Positions 49,138 to 60,573 of a stretch of 64,000 bases of DNA are shown here, in pieces. The position numbers and the translations under genes are program-made. How positions within the stretch are numbered: the stretch's first letter is position 1; each line of letters starts with the position of its first letter. Origin of the DNA: Linanthus parryae (lineage: Eukaryota > Streptophyta > Magnoliopsida > Ericales > Polemoniaceae). The notes beneath the pieces are model-generated. The model was given only the letters and a program-made list of their open reading frames with translations. It ran no database searches and had not been told where the DNA came from. The DNA lies in assembly GCA_023055425.1 (NCBI GenBank), contig JALGPY010000001.1, positions 143,245,368 through 143,309,367 on the forward strand, in the 5' to 3' direction.

Positions 49138-51150
49138 TAGTAGGAAATACAAAAACCAACTCACCTTTCCATTCTTGAAATTTCACAGACCTTGATACTT
49201 TAATTAGTCAAGAAAGATTGGCACATTAACCATGCCTATGACATGTATCTTCAGCATATAAATTTTTATAAGACTACCAAAATAGAAATAACGGAGGCTC
49301 AGATCTGCTGGACTGATCGGCCGAGAACAAACCCACCGTGACTGCAACTACGGTGGCCAAAAGACCTCCGAGTCGCCCTGCCAACACGTGGATCCGATCT
49401 CCGTGCCTGAATCATTTGATCGAGAGAATTCATCGTCACAGCCTCATATCAACCAAAACCAGAAGGGGGCGAAAGTGCAATTGGCTAGTTTACTGATCAA
49501 CAAAAGGATAAAGCATGGAAACATGGAAGCTGTAGGCCATAACAGGATAGCGAACTTCGAAAACAAATCGCATACCAATAATGCTCACCAGTGATCCGGT
49601 CATTTGAAGCCAATCCATGGAGAAAATAGGAACCAACAACAAATCAGAATACATGAACTAACCATACATGAACTAACCTTGCATTTTTCTCTTTCTCAAA
49701 CCATTGTAATTGTTCCTCAGAGTAAAATATGAATAATGATTCTCAGAATAGTAAGGAGAGGCTCAGATCTGTTAGAGTTATCGGCCGAGAACGAACCCAC
49801 CGTGGCTGCAACTACGGTGGCAAAAATACCTCCGAGTTGCCCTGCCAACACGCGGTTCGATCTCCGTGCCTTAATTACTTGATCGAGAGAATTCATCGTC
49901 ATAGCCTCGTATCAACCAAAACCAACAACAGTACAGAGGATTCGTCGTGTACGAAACTCTGCACCAATCGAACAAAGCAAGGAAATATTCGTTGTGAAAT
50001 GAATATTTGCCTAAACTTACTCGAATAATTTCAATGAAGATATATTTGTAATTCCATAAGCTTTTTTCATGTAGCTGGCTTAGATCAGTTAGAGTGATCA
50101 GCCGAGAACGAACCCACCGTGGCTGCAACTACGGTGGCAAAAATACCTCTGAGTCACCCCGCCAACACGCGGTTCGATCTCAGTGCCTCAATCACTTGCT
50201 CGAGAGAATTCATCGTCACAGCCTCGTATCAACCAAAACCAACCACAGTACAGAGGATTCAAGTTAACGATACGCTATAGAAAATTAAGGCTGCTGCAAA
50301 AGATGTACCTCTCTTGGTACAACGGATTGATACCAACTTTTTTGTGTGGACAAATTTGGAAGGCACAAACCAAATTTACAATGCTGGAGCTTACAATTTC
50401 ACAATTGGTTGTTATAGAGTCTTCCCAAAACAAATCTTATATACTAATCTGTAGCAGGTATGGAATATAACACACCAGAAATCACAAGCCCAAAACCTGG
50501 TATGGCATGTAACAGATCAGAAATCAAAAACCAGAAGCAGGTACATCATGTAACAGATCAGAAATCACACACCAATAATCAGCGAACATGATTCAATTTG
50601 AGGATATTGCATGAAAAAAAAAATAGATAAGGTTAGGGTTCAAACCTCACAATTGGAAGGGGAACCAGAGGGCACCAATCACCATGAATCCGATAGAACT
50701 CCCATTTAAACTCGAAGGATGGCCACATGTCTCCGGACATGGTCTGAATCGGGCGGTTGAGTCTCGTCCGAATCCATACAGTCATCAGCCGCTTGGGTTT
50801 CATATCCATCATCAACTGGTGGAGAATCGAAGGACTCGCACGAATCGAGCACATGCAAGGATGGATCCATCGCCGGCTTACAAGTGAGAATGGGTGAGAG
50901 AGAGAAGAGGAGCGTCATAAGAGAGATGGGGGAGTGAGTGAGAAGCTTCTCTCGGAAGCTCAAACAGACCCACTCGTGGAGAAGACTAAAAATGACAGAA
51001 ATAACCCCAGCAGGCAAAGACATAGCAGGGTATTGAAAAGAAGGGCAAAAGAGACAATTTGAGAAGCAGATGTGGACGGCAACCAAAGGAACAGCGTGGC
51101 AAAAAATGCTGAGGTGGCGCCAGGGTGTAACAGCCCTATTCTCTTTATAT
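49138..51150. repeat. 2-kb tandem duplication, unit 2
   Basis: Near-identical copy of 47121-49137. It includes a one-base difference in an A run near 50615 and a few substitutions. Its right end is the outermost Helitron 5'-like block. Confidence 0.9.
50706..50870 (-). other. Short acidic ORF in duplicated unit 2
   Basis: Second identical copy of the 54-codon acidic frame at 48688-48852. Confidence 0.3.
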
Positions 51151-51239
51151 ATAGGTAGAAAGATAAATACATAAATATCCAGATTGGTGGCAAATTTTAT
51201 AATAAATACAAAAATTAGGTGCTCCCCTGATAGAGCTAG

Positions 51240-51500
51240 TACCAGTCCGTTTCACCTCTTTCTTTCCATTTGACTTTTTTGACTCGTATCTGGGTCATTT
51301 TGACCGGGTGATTTGGATAGCAAAATAATACGTTTTTTTGATAATTTTTCACCATATTATAGAGCAACTTTTACTCTACAACACCATGAAAAAATTATCA
51401 AAAGATTACATCGGTTTGCTATTCAAATCACCGGGTCAAAGTGACACAGTAAATAGTGACAAAAGTCAAATTGGGAAGAAAAAGCCGGGACAGATTGGTA
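51240..51500. mobile_element. Stowaway-like MITE, copy 4
   Basis: A 261-bp TA-bounded element with ends TACCAGTCCGTTTCACC and the complement of GGGACAGATTGGTA. It lies about 90 bp right of the Helitron boundary. Confidence 0.75.
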
Positions 51501-51550
51501 GTTAATGAGGTCTTGACCAAGGGTCCTCCAAAAGTAATGTGTCTGGGGTG

Positions 51551-51881
51551 TTGAGGTCTCGACATAGTTTATCTCTTACCAGGAATGTAAACTGTCGGTA
51601 TCTTTTGGAGACATAATATTTGGAATGAGTACATTTGCGATATGAAAATTAAATACATGCAATCCAAATTCAGTAAGAAAAATAAGGAAATACACATGTT
51701 GTCTCGGGTGTGTTATAATTAAATGGTGTTGAGGTCTGGACATAACTTATCTCTTACCAGGAATGTTAAACTGTTGGTATCTTTTGGAGACATAATATTT
51801 GAAATGAGTACATTTGCGATCTGAAAATTAAATACATGCTATCCAAATTCAGTAAGAAAAATAAGGAAATACACATGTTGT
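51551..51881. repeat. Direct duplication of ~152 bp with 26-bp spacer
   Basis: 51551-51702 and 51729-51881 are near-identical, from TTGAGGTCT to ACACATGTTGT. They lie just upstream of the plus-strand copia primer site and may belong to its LTR or leader. Confidence 0.85.
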
Positions 51882-52075
51882 AGCGCGATGGGTGTGAGTT
51901 ATTATGGTATCAGAGCACAAATCAGTAGAGGCACGAATCAGTGCTCTGATGTCAGAGCACGAATCAGTAGAGGCACGAATCTGTCCTCTGATACATAAAG
52001 AGATGACAGAGAGAGAATAATTGATTGTTATTTTATGGTATCAGAGCAATGATCCGTGCCTCTACTGCCGCCGCC

Positions 52076-52339
52076 ATGTCCATCCTCCCTGACACCACCT
52101 CTTCATCTCAACTCGCCAATACAACCGATCCCTCAAAACCCTTCGCAGTCATCAACACTCATAACGTCCTGAAACTCACCTCACAAAACTACCTATCGTG
52201 GAAGCTTCAAGCCGAAGCACTTCTCGTTGGCCACAATCTTTATGGCTATGTCGATGGCACCCTCACGTGCCCATCTCCCACCGTCACAAGCGATGGCACA
52301 ACCTCCCCAAACCCAGCCTTCACCAACTGGAATCGCCAA
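52076..52339 (+). pseudogene. Copia gag, N-terminal part
   Basis: Eighty-eight codons from MSILPD to NWNRQ. The LTSQNYLSWKLQAEALL region and the YVDGTL motif are typical of the copia gag N-terminal domain. Removing the inserted LTR restores the frame directly into DRLLFGVLIGTI at 63619. Confidence 0.8.
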
Positions 52340-52390
52340 TGTAATACCCCGTCTTACTTTTAGGGGTAATTTAGTAATTTATATAGCTAA

Positions 52391-52393
<3 letters not shown>

Positions 52394-52481
<88 letters not shown>
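52394..52481. repeat. (AAT)n microsatellite
   Basis: About 29 AAT repeats lie about 50 bp inside the start of the solo LTR. Confidence 0.95.
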
Positions 52482-52904
52482 TTAGTCGCAAGAAATAATT
52501 TTGTGTTATTTATCATATTGCATTTAGTATTAAGAATACGTTAATAGCCGTAAGTTAAAACGTAAATATTTTCTGTATTGACGCGTGTGCGACCACCGCG
52601 AGAGTTAATACAAATAATATACCCAATCATTGTAGTGAATGGTGCTCCAACCACACCTAATAACTTTCCAAGACATCACTTTCAACTTGAATTCTTTTTC
52701 TCACATATTTGTTTTTCTTCATCTTTCCCTTCTTCTTCTTGTCACCTTCGGCAATTTTTATCACCGCCACCGCCACAATCATCATCATCATCTCCCTCAA
52801 CTTTTTCCCCCTATAAAACCAGCTCAGCCCCTTCATCCTCATCCTCATCAGCTCATCACCATCATCACCATCGGATTCATCTTCTTCTTCTCCGGCCAAA
52901 CGGC

Positions 52905-53095
52905 TGTGAAGGTTGAATGGATTTATTATGTTTCTAATGACCCTTGGTCTGAATTTATACAAGAGGAGTGATTTACATACGATGTATAATTAACTAAAAT
53001 AGGAAAGAAATAATTACAACATAATAACAGATGCCATAAATCATGGAGAATCAGCATAAATAGGGAAGAGATGGAGATTATCTCATTCCTTAACA
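52905..53095 (-). repeat. 3' LTR of minus-strand copia
   Basis: A 191-bp LTR, downstream in the element's own orientation. Aligns with 60378-60573 with several substitutions and small indels. Confidence 0.85.
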
Positions 53096-53134
53096 TGTCC
53101 CTGTAAGATGGAGGATCCGTCGGAGACTCCAATC

Positions 53135-54392
53135 TTAGATCGTAGATGAAGAAATGATTTGCGTCCAAGAGGTTTTGTGAGTGTGTCCGCGAGTTGTTGG
53201 TGACTGGGGACATGTCGCACATGAAGTTTGCTGAGGTAACAAGATCGCGGACAAAGAAGTAATCTAGCGCGATATGTTTCATGCGCGAGTGGAAGTCTGG
53301 ATTCTTGAAAACATACGTGGCGCTGAGGTTATCATAGAACAAGGTGGGTGAGCCAGTGAGAGGGATTCCAAGTTCGAGAAGCAAGTGTTGAACCCATAAT
53401 AATTCAGCAGTGGCATTTGCAAGTGCGCGATATTCAGCTTCCGTGGAGGACCGCGAGACAGACTTCTGAAGAGAAGACTTCCAGGATATGACATTGGAGC
53501 CTAAGTAAAGGACATATGCAGTAGTGGAGCGTCCCATGGTTGAGTTACCACCCTAATCCGCATCAGAGAACGCAGAGAGTTCCATACGCGCCCCTGGGCG
53601 CAGATAGAGACAATGACAAATGGTGCCTTTGAGATAACAAAGAACGCGCTTGGATGCTAACCAGTGCAAAGGTAGAGGGCCATGAAGATACTACGAAAGT
53701 CGGTTTACCGCGAAGGAGATATCCAGGCGCGTGAGACTGAGATATTGGTGGAGACCCAAGAGACGTTTGTAGTCGGAGATGTCAACTGCCATGGTGGGAT
53801 CTGGTGGTGGCAGCAGTCCAGAGGAGCACATGGGGGTGGAGAAAGGCTTGGCATCTTCCATGTGAAACTTCTCCAAGAAGTCAGAGATATATTGGGCTTG
53901 GGATAGGAAAAGACCACATTGAGCGGGAATGACCTCCATTCCAAGAAAATGACTAAGCGAGCCCAAGTATTTGAGAGAGAACCTGGAAGCAAGCTTAGAT
54001 ACGAACTGTGCTGGAGCTGATGGAGAGTTAATTGTTAATACAATATCATCGACATAGACGAGGAAGAATAGACGAACTCCCTTCGCAGATAGGTAGAACA
54101 GCGAGGGATCTGCGCGCAATCTCTGAAACCCAGACTGAAGAAGAAAAGCTGAGAGCTCATTGTACCAGGCGCGAGGAGCCTGTTTGAGACCATAGAGGGC
54201 ACGACAAAGTTTACACACATGATTGGGTTTGGAGTTGTCGATAAACCTCGGAGGTTGCGCGAGGAAGAGTGTCTGTGAGCGTGCCATTGAGGAAGGCATT
54301 GTTGATGTCCAAATGGCGCACCAGCCACCTATGCGAGAGAGCCAATGTGAGAATAATGCGAGCAGTAACAAGTTTCATGATGGGGCTGAAGG
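53135..54392 (-). pseudogene. Copia reverse transcriptase (C-terminal) and RNase H remnant
   Basis: The reverse-transcriptase part holds LYGLKQAPRAWY and the catalytic YVDD (54045-54056), then KYLGSLSHFLGMEV. The RNase H part keeps [13 protein letters not shown] and [13 protein letters not shown] stop codon (TAG near 53553, where Trp is expected) and other frame breaks separate them. The frame starts at the solo-LTR insertion point at 54392. Confidence 0.85.
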
Positions 54393-57300
54393 TGTAATAC
54401 CCTGTTTAATTTTCTAGGGGTAAAACGGTCATTTTAAAAACCTAACAATAATTTTTATTTGCAAAATAATGTTTGAATAGATTATTGAGTTTTGTTTGTA
54501 GAAAATTTTAGCATAATATTAGATTAGTGGTCGTGAAATCAATATGTTAACGTTTCGCAAAGTTTAGTTAAATTTTAGTTTTAACGCGTGTCCGACCACC
54601 GCGAGACATGATAGGTTTGTCACACCTAATCTTCTAAGTGGCTGGTGCATGAGACACACCTAATAATTCTCAGAAAAATCATTTTTCTATTTGAAATTTG
54701 TACCAGCTTTCTCCCGTCCCTTCCTCCTTTGCCTTCACGACAAAGCAACCAACACCGCCTCTCACTCACCGCCTCCACACCACCTCCCAGCTCATCTATA
54801 AAGCCAGCACCCTCATCCCCGGACACCCAGCAGCAGCAACAGCCACCCTCGTCACCAAAACTACCAACAACACCATCTTCGTCATCTTCTCCGCCACCAT
54901 TGTTGCTCAGCAAAGCGAACCCACCACCACCACCACTCTCTGCCGGTTCTTTCTCTCTCTCCCACTATCTGTTTTGAAAACAACGAAAGCAGCAGCAAGG
55001 TTGTGGTGGTAGCAGCCACAACCACGTCCACCATTGTCGCCGGCCACAACCACCGACGGGAAACCCACCTCCATCTCACTCATCACCCTCTGACCAGCTC
55101 TCTCTCACTCTTCCTCTCTGTTTTCAAAACCCAGAAGGAGCAGCTGGTGGCCGTAGCCACAGCCGCCATCGCCGCCAAAGCTCCGGCGAGGAGAACCTGA
55201 GCAAACCCAGTTTTGTCTCTCTCCCTACCCTCGGATCTCTTCCATTCTCCTCTCTGCCTCTTCTCCTCTCCTCTCAGTTCGAGAGAAGCCCCAGAACCCA
55301 AGTAGCAGCAGCAACAGAAGTAGCAGAGGTCACCCCGCCACCTCCGACCTCCATTAAAGCCGGCCAACTTTTCCGGCGAAGCTCCTAAGCGCCACCCAAC
55401 GCTTGAGTTGCTTCCAGTAGACTCCTAGGGCCCCGACCAAGGCAGTAGGAGGTTCAAACCGAGCCTGAGAATCCATTAGAGCCGGGAACGAAGCTCAACT
55501 CCGGCGACTCCGACGACAAGCTCCGACCGACTCGTTTCTTGATGGTTTTCGGCCATTTTTGCACTAGGTATGTTCTAAACTCCCTAATTAGCTGTTTTAG
55601 ATAGTCAAAATGTCGTCTTGATGACTTGAATCTGAGTTTTGATTGGTAAAATATAAGTTCATGTTTGGGGGTTGAAAGTGTCGTTTTCAAAAACTTGAGG
55701 GGTACTTTCTGTAGTTTAGTTGAAACCTAAGGGGGGCTGATTACCTTCATGAAAACTTTCTATAGTTCCTACATTTATCTTGTTTAAAGTCACTTATAAT
55801 GTTTAATGAATAAAATAGAATAAATGTTTTATTGATAAAACGAGATATGTTTAAATACTTGATAATAAACCATTTTCTTGAAAAATATGTGAGTATGTAA
55901 ATAATTTATCACATTTACTTAAATAAATAGCGAGCTTCAAACAATATTTTATCAACAAGAATCATATGATGTTTCTTTCGCTCTTTATAAATATGAGAAA
56001 ATACTCTTTTCTTACTATGGTTAATAATTGTAGTATTTTGCTTATTTCAATAAATATTTGCAAGAGTTGGTTAAAATATTCAACATCAGATATTTCGAGA
56101 AATAATTCATTATAAGGTTGTAATAATGAGTATTTGACTTAAAGACGGGTCTTATTGAGTTCTAATGGGGAACCGTGAGAGTTTAGCCTAGTTACGCGAC
56201 GTGGCCGAGCGTCTATACTATGTAAGTGCCTTCTTTATTGAGATATAGTATTGTGTTAAATAGAAATTGGTAATGTAGACGACAGGTTCATAGACGAGGT
56301 TGACGAACGTTCGTAGGAGCTCTACGTGCTAATTGTTGTGAACTAAGGTAAGTGAACATGCCAAGCCTTGCGTGCCTAGCTCTTTTCGTGTCGTCATATG
56401 ATTTTTAATACTTGTCTCAAAATGATTTTTTATTTACCTGGTTTTGATTTTCTTGCGTTTTCAAAGATGTTGATTTAATTTGATATTGTCACACAAAATG
56501 TTAATAATGTGTAATAACGTAAAGTGGAAAGAGTTGTGTGGGAGAAGCTTTATTATTGTCGTGCTGACTTCTGTCACGCGGCCCGTGGTTATTTTATTAT
56601 TATTATTGTCGAGCTTGTCTCGGCCCGTGGTTATTAATGTCGAGCTTGTCTCGGCCCGTGGTTATTATTTTATTATTGTCGAGCTTGACTCGGCCTGTGG
56701 TTATCGCTCCATGTACTCACCTCTCTGGCCGCAAGAAGTCTTAGGGGGCTGCTGGCAGTTAAGGTCATGGTTTCTAGTGATAGAATAGTAGATTCTTCCC
56801 CGTATCAACACAGTTAATAATACAGTTATTTGAGATTTGGACATTTACAAAAGAACATAAGAAAGAGATTGGGACTAATCCTCCCCGTTTGAAAGATGAG
56901 AAAGGAAGATCAAAAGAAAGAGAATTTTATAAGTGTTCTTACTGGATGCATCAGGTTCACTTCTTACAGTTTTACAGTTATATTTGAGTTCCCGATTTAC
57001 TTTGCAAATTTACCGTTTTATTTCCTCTGTATATTTGTTATGAAAAGAAAGTTATGCTTTGTCATCTGATTTACGAGCTTGGGTGTCACTTACTCAGTAT
57101 TTCCATGCTGAATTTGAAACTGCGGTTCCTGTTTTCCTTCCCACCGCAGGTTTAGGAGCTGAAGACTAAGGGATAGCCGGGTACGAGACTCACCTAGAAG
57201 GATAACGTCACGAGTCGAATCTAGCATGGTTAGCCAGAATAATGTAGTAGTTTTGAAAACGCTTGTGTAATAATTAGAGACTCACATGACGTTTAATGTT

Positions 57301-57420
57301 GTGTAATAAATAAATACTTTTGGAATGTTATGCTTTTGATTCCCGCCGTTACTTTTAGCATCGCCCTCCTGGGCTTTCCGGTCCGGAACGGAAGGCTTGG
57401 GAAATCATCGGGCTGTTGCA
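54393..57420 (+). mobile_element. Second Tekay-like solo LTR, inside copia RT
   Basis: A 3028-bp solo LTR starting TGTAATACCC and ending GCTGTTGCA. The flanking 5 bp are GAAGG and GGAGG (one mismatch). Joining the copia frame across it restores the expected ETFSP reading of reverse transcriptase. A TATA-like CTATAAAG is at 54796. No coding capacity; Ser/Pro-rich frames are low complexity. Confidence 0.85.
56556..56705. repeat. Minisatellite of ~30 bp in solo LTR
   Basis: Units of TTGTCGAGCTTGTCTCGGCC followed by CGTGGTTATT repeat three to four times. It occupies the LTR position where another minisatellite grew at 62863. Confidence 0.8.
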
Positions 57421-58629
57421 GGAGGTCTCGGAGTAGTCGCGCCCGAACTCTTGCGAGTGCCGTTTGGCAACAAGTCGCGCTTTGTATTTATCAAAAGTCC
57501 CATCCGCTTTGCGCTTGACCAGAAATATCAACTTACACCCCACAACTTTGACCATTGTGAGGAACTAGATCCCAAGTGCGATTACGCGAGAGAGAAGCAA
57601 ACTCATCATTCATCGCTTGTTTCCATAGAGGATTTTTTCAACGCCTCGGCCACTTTTTGCGGTTCGATAGTGGGAACGACAGGATGCGAAGTTGTAGTAT
57701 TGACAAACTGAGATTTGAAGTACTTGGGATTGGGATTGCGGGTGCGCGTTGGTGCATGAGCATGAGCAGGAGCGGGCATTCCATTTGGAGCAACATCATC
57801 ATGAGTCACATGAGCATGTGCGTGTGGAGGAGGTGTGACTGCATCTGGAGGAGATTCAGGTTCAGGTTCGAGGAGAGTCTCAGGAGCAGGCACAAGATCA
57901 GGTGTGAAAGCAGGTTCCGGCGTAGGAGTCGCTGCAGGAAGTGGCACATGAGCGAAAGTTGGTGCAGGCGTATGTGCAACGGGAGCAACCGAGTCATTTA
58001 TGGTTTCAACATTGGTAGCACATGAAGTAGGTGGATGTGTGGAAGAAGGAAAGATGTGAGGAACAAAGCGAACATGGCGCGAGATATATATGCGACCAGC
58101 GGATGGGTCAAGACACTTGTAGGCTGACTGGGTGACCGAGTAACCTAAGAATATGCAAGGACTGGAACGGGGTTCGAGTTTGCTTGAAGTGTAAGGTCTA
58201 AGATAAGGGAAGCACTGGCATCCAAACGGTTGAAATGGATTTATTGTTCGGAGGTACTTGGAAAAGTTTGAAGTATGGGGAGTCATTGCGTAGGACAGGA
58301 GTTGGCATTCGATTGATTAGGTAAACGGCGGTTTGGAAGGCATGGGGCCAATAGCTCACTGGGAGCGATGCAGTATGCAGAAGAGAGAGACCAGTTTCAA
58401 CTATGTGGCGATGTCTGCGTTCGGCAGAGCCATTGTGCTCAAGAGTATGAGGTGGGGTAGTGAGATGCGTGATGCCGTGGAGGTTCAGTTGGGGTAGAAG
58501 TTTAAAAAACTCGCCACCATTGTCAAAAATAGAGTAACGATGGATTGGGTAAAACGCTTCTCGACAATTCGTCTGAACAGCGAGGAAATTGAAGCAACGT
58601 CTTATTTTCTCTTGAGAGGGTAAAGCCAT
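57421..58629 (-). pseudogene. Copia integrase C-terminal half, linker and start of RT
   Basis: In coding order: an integrase part with DNGGEF and the EHNGSAERRHRHIVETG region (58198-58629), then PFGCQCFPYLRPY and FLGYSVTQSAYKCLD (57606-58286) with a long Pro/Ala/His-rich linker, then a reverse-transcriptase start KARLVAKRHSQEFGRDYSET cut by the solo LTR. Frames change at about 58250 and 57600, so the polyprotein is broken. Confidence 0.8.
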
Positions 58630-59324
58630 GCATACTTAGTGAAGTGGTAAACAAAAATCACATAGTAGAGATAGACATCGCGAGAAATCTGTTTGGTACT
58701 CCACACATCACTATTAATCAATTCGAGTGGACGCGAGCTTGTAAGGGAATCGTGCGCGAAAGGAAGCTTGTGGCTTTTATTGATATGACAAGAAGTACAA
58801 GAAAATTTCCGAATACTCGAGGGAGATAAAGACATGTTGCACTTCTGCAAAATGAGTCCTAAGGTTTTGTTACATGGATGATCAAATCTGTGATGAAGAC
58901 TGTGAATGTCTGCGACACTGGTTGTATTGATGAGAGGAGGGTTGCCGCGAGGAGCATAGTAGACATCATCTCGATTTTCACCGCGAAGGATGGTTTTTAC
59001 GGTTGAGCGATCCTTCACAATAAAATGAGAGGAAAAGAATTCAACCGAAGCATGATTAGACTTGCAAAGTTGAGAAAAAGAGACAAGTTTGCGATGTAAC
59101 TTGGGAACACAAAGGACATTGGATAGTAGGAGAGGTTTAGTAGGAGAGGAGAATTTAGTGCTACCAATGTGAGAGATAGATAAACTCTTACCGTTGCCAA
59201 GAATGATCCCCTCAGGACCATCGTAAGGTTCCAGATCTTGAAGGCCATCTGTGCTAGGGGTAACATGATGAGATGCACCACTGTCGAACATCCATGCATC
59301 TGAAGATTCCGATCCTTGACTCAC
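58602..59324 (-). pseudogene. Copia protease and integrase N-terminal half
   Basis: The frame contains the aspartic protease motif DSGASHH, the pre-integrase HHRFDHPCNKTLG with the CTSCHINKSH zinc-binding pair, and the first catalytic Asp in LINSDVW. It ends in a frame break near 58605. It is shifted against gag at a GT repeat (59338-59351). Confidence 0.85.
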
Positions 59325-60270
59325 TGCAGCATTGAACGTGTGTGTGTGTGTTACTCGCGGTTGAGATGTTGTGCTCGCTTAGGAAGCTAGTAAGTTTGCG
59401 ACAATCGCGAACGACATGCCTTGCGAAGTTACAGAAGTGACAGCGCTTCTGAGATCTTCCAGATTGATTCGCAGCTACTGAGGAGGTATGCGACCTATTC
59501 CTCGCGTTTGATGAGTTTTGGCGGCGGTCTTGATTCCTTGAGTAACCACCATTGTGCGAGTGTTGAGGGGGACCACCCTGATGCGATGCCATTCTTGATT
59601 GACGTTGCGTCACATTGGCTGTGGCAAGAACAGGTGCAGATTCAGGTTCTGCAATTCGCAAGGAGCGTTCATGTTCCTCAAGGATGGAAGTGAGTTCGAC
59701 AATGAACACATTCGTGTTTCGAACCCGAAGAGCAGAAAAAATGGGGGAGTAATCGACCCCAAGTTGGTTGATGATGGAGATGAGAAGATCAGTGTTTGAT
59801 ACCGGACTCTCCGCGAGAGCCAGATCGTTGGCAATGTCCTTCATATCCCTGATGTATTCGGAAATGGACCGATTTCCGCGTGGGTTGCGAGCCAGTTTGT
59901 TCTTAAGTGCAATGACTCGACCAGGAGAAGAATTTGCATAGCTTTCCATGAGAGTGGTCCATGCTTCACGAGCAGTAGAAGCGGAGGAGATCAGTGGCTG
60001 AATCGACTCGGTGCAGCTACCGAATAGTGCACTGACTATGATCTGGTCTTGACGGTACCAGATGGAGTAGGCAGGGTTTGCCTCTGACTTCGCAGTGTCA
60101 GTGAAACGTGACAGTGCTGTGGTGGATCCGTCAATAAGCCATAGCAGATCAAAGCCAATCAGAGTGGCTTCAATTTGTCGACGCCAAACGATGAAGTTGG
60201 CGGAGGATAGTTTGATCGGAAAGTTTGTGGGGGCATTCAACTGGGTTACTGATGGTGTGGTGGTTGTCAT
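59325..60270 (-). pseudogene. Copia gag with zinc knuckle
   Basis: The frame starts MTTTTPSVTQ and carries the copia gag domain (KLSSANFIVWRRQIEATLIG, ENPRGNRS-like SISEYIRDMKDIANDLA). The CCHC zinc knuckle CHFCNFARHVVRDC is at 59402-59443. Slippage in the GT repeat at 59338-59351 probably broke the link to protease. Confidence 0.85.
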
Positions 60271-60377
60271 GGTGGTGATGGCCGGCGTCCGGGACCGAGA
60301 GGCAAGGTTGTCGGCTTACGATTTGCGACAGGAGAGATGGATCGTGTAGAAGAGAAATTTCTACAGCTCGGATACCA

Positions 60378-60573
60378 TGTGAAGGTTGAATGGATTTACT
60401 ATGTTTCTAATGACCCTTGCTCCGTATTTATACAAGAGGAGTGATTTACATACAATGTATAATTAACTAAAATAAGAAAGAGATAATTACAACATAATAA
60501 CAGATGCCATAAATCATGGAGAATCAGCATAAAATAGGGAAGAGATAATTGGAGATTATCTCATTCCTTAACA
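60378..60573 (-). repeat. 5' LTR of minus-strand copia
   Basis: A 196-bp LTR, upstream in the element's own orientation, directly next to the primer site at 60366-60377. Confidence 0.85.

Larger units (their letters stand above)
46014..50245. repeat. Seven copies of a ~165-bp hairpin module
   Basis: Copies begin with GGCTCAGATC at about 46016, 47278, 47748, 48060, 49296, 49764 and, with one change (GGCTTAGATC), near 50076. They end near CGTCACAGCCTCATATCAACC. Each carries a stem of the type CCACCGT...ACGGTGG around GGCTGCAACT. A decayed eighth copy may start near 45352. Coding frames differ among copies, so the DNA rather than a protein seems kept. Confidence 0.85.
39840..51150 (-). mobile_element. 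Probable non-autonomous Helitron with gene fragments
   Basis: Read on the minus strand, the 3' end is a perfect 8-bp-stem hairpin (39852-39870), eight bases, then CTAG followed by T, the Helitron 3' signature with insertion at A/T. The 5' boundary is less sure. CTATATATAAAGAGAATAGG with GTTACACCCTGGCGCC occurs at about 51095-51150, and near copies occur at about 47075-47115 and 49090-49135. No Rep/helicase ORF is present, so movement would depend on another element. Captured exon-like fragments lie on the same minus strand, as is usual. The segment also contains a 219-bp internal duplicate, a 2-kb tandem duplication and seven hairpin modules. Confidence 0.65.
52905..60573 (-). mobile_element. 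Minus-strand copia element, degenerate
   Basis: LTRs of 191 bp (52905-53095) and 196 bp (60378-60573) start TGTGAAGG and end CTTAACA. They differ at several sites, so this copy is older than the one at 3743. The flanking 5-bp duplication is ACGGC/ACGAC with one mismatch. The primer site TGGTATCCGAGC lies at 60366-60377 on the minus strand. Gag, protease, integrase, reverse transcriptase and RNase H follow in copia order with frameshifts and stops. A Tekay-like solo LTR interrupts the reverse transcriptase. Confidence 0.88.

Noticed and set aside
51195..51240. A second Helitron 3' end next to the MITE at 51240 (AGGTGCTCCCC)
   Set aside because: The flank resembles the left flank near 39800 and reads CTAA/T on the minus strand, but no hairpin is present, so the evidence is too thin.
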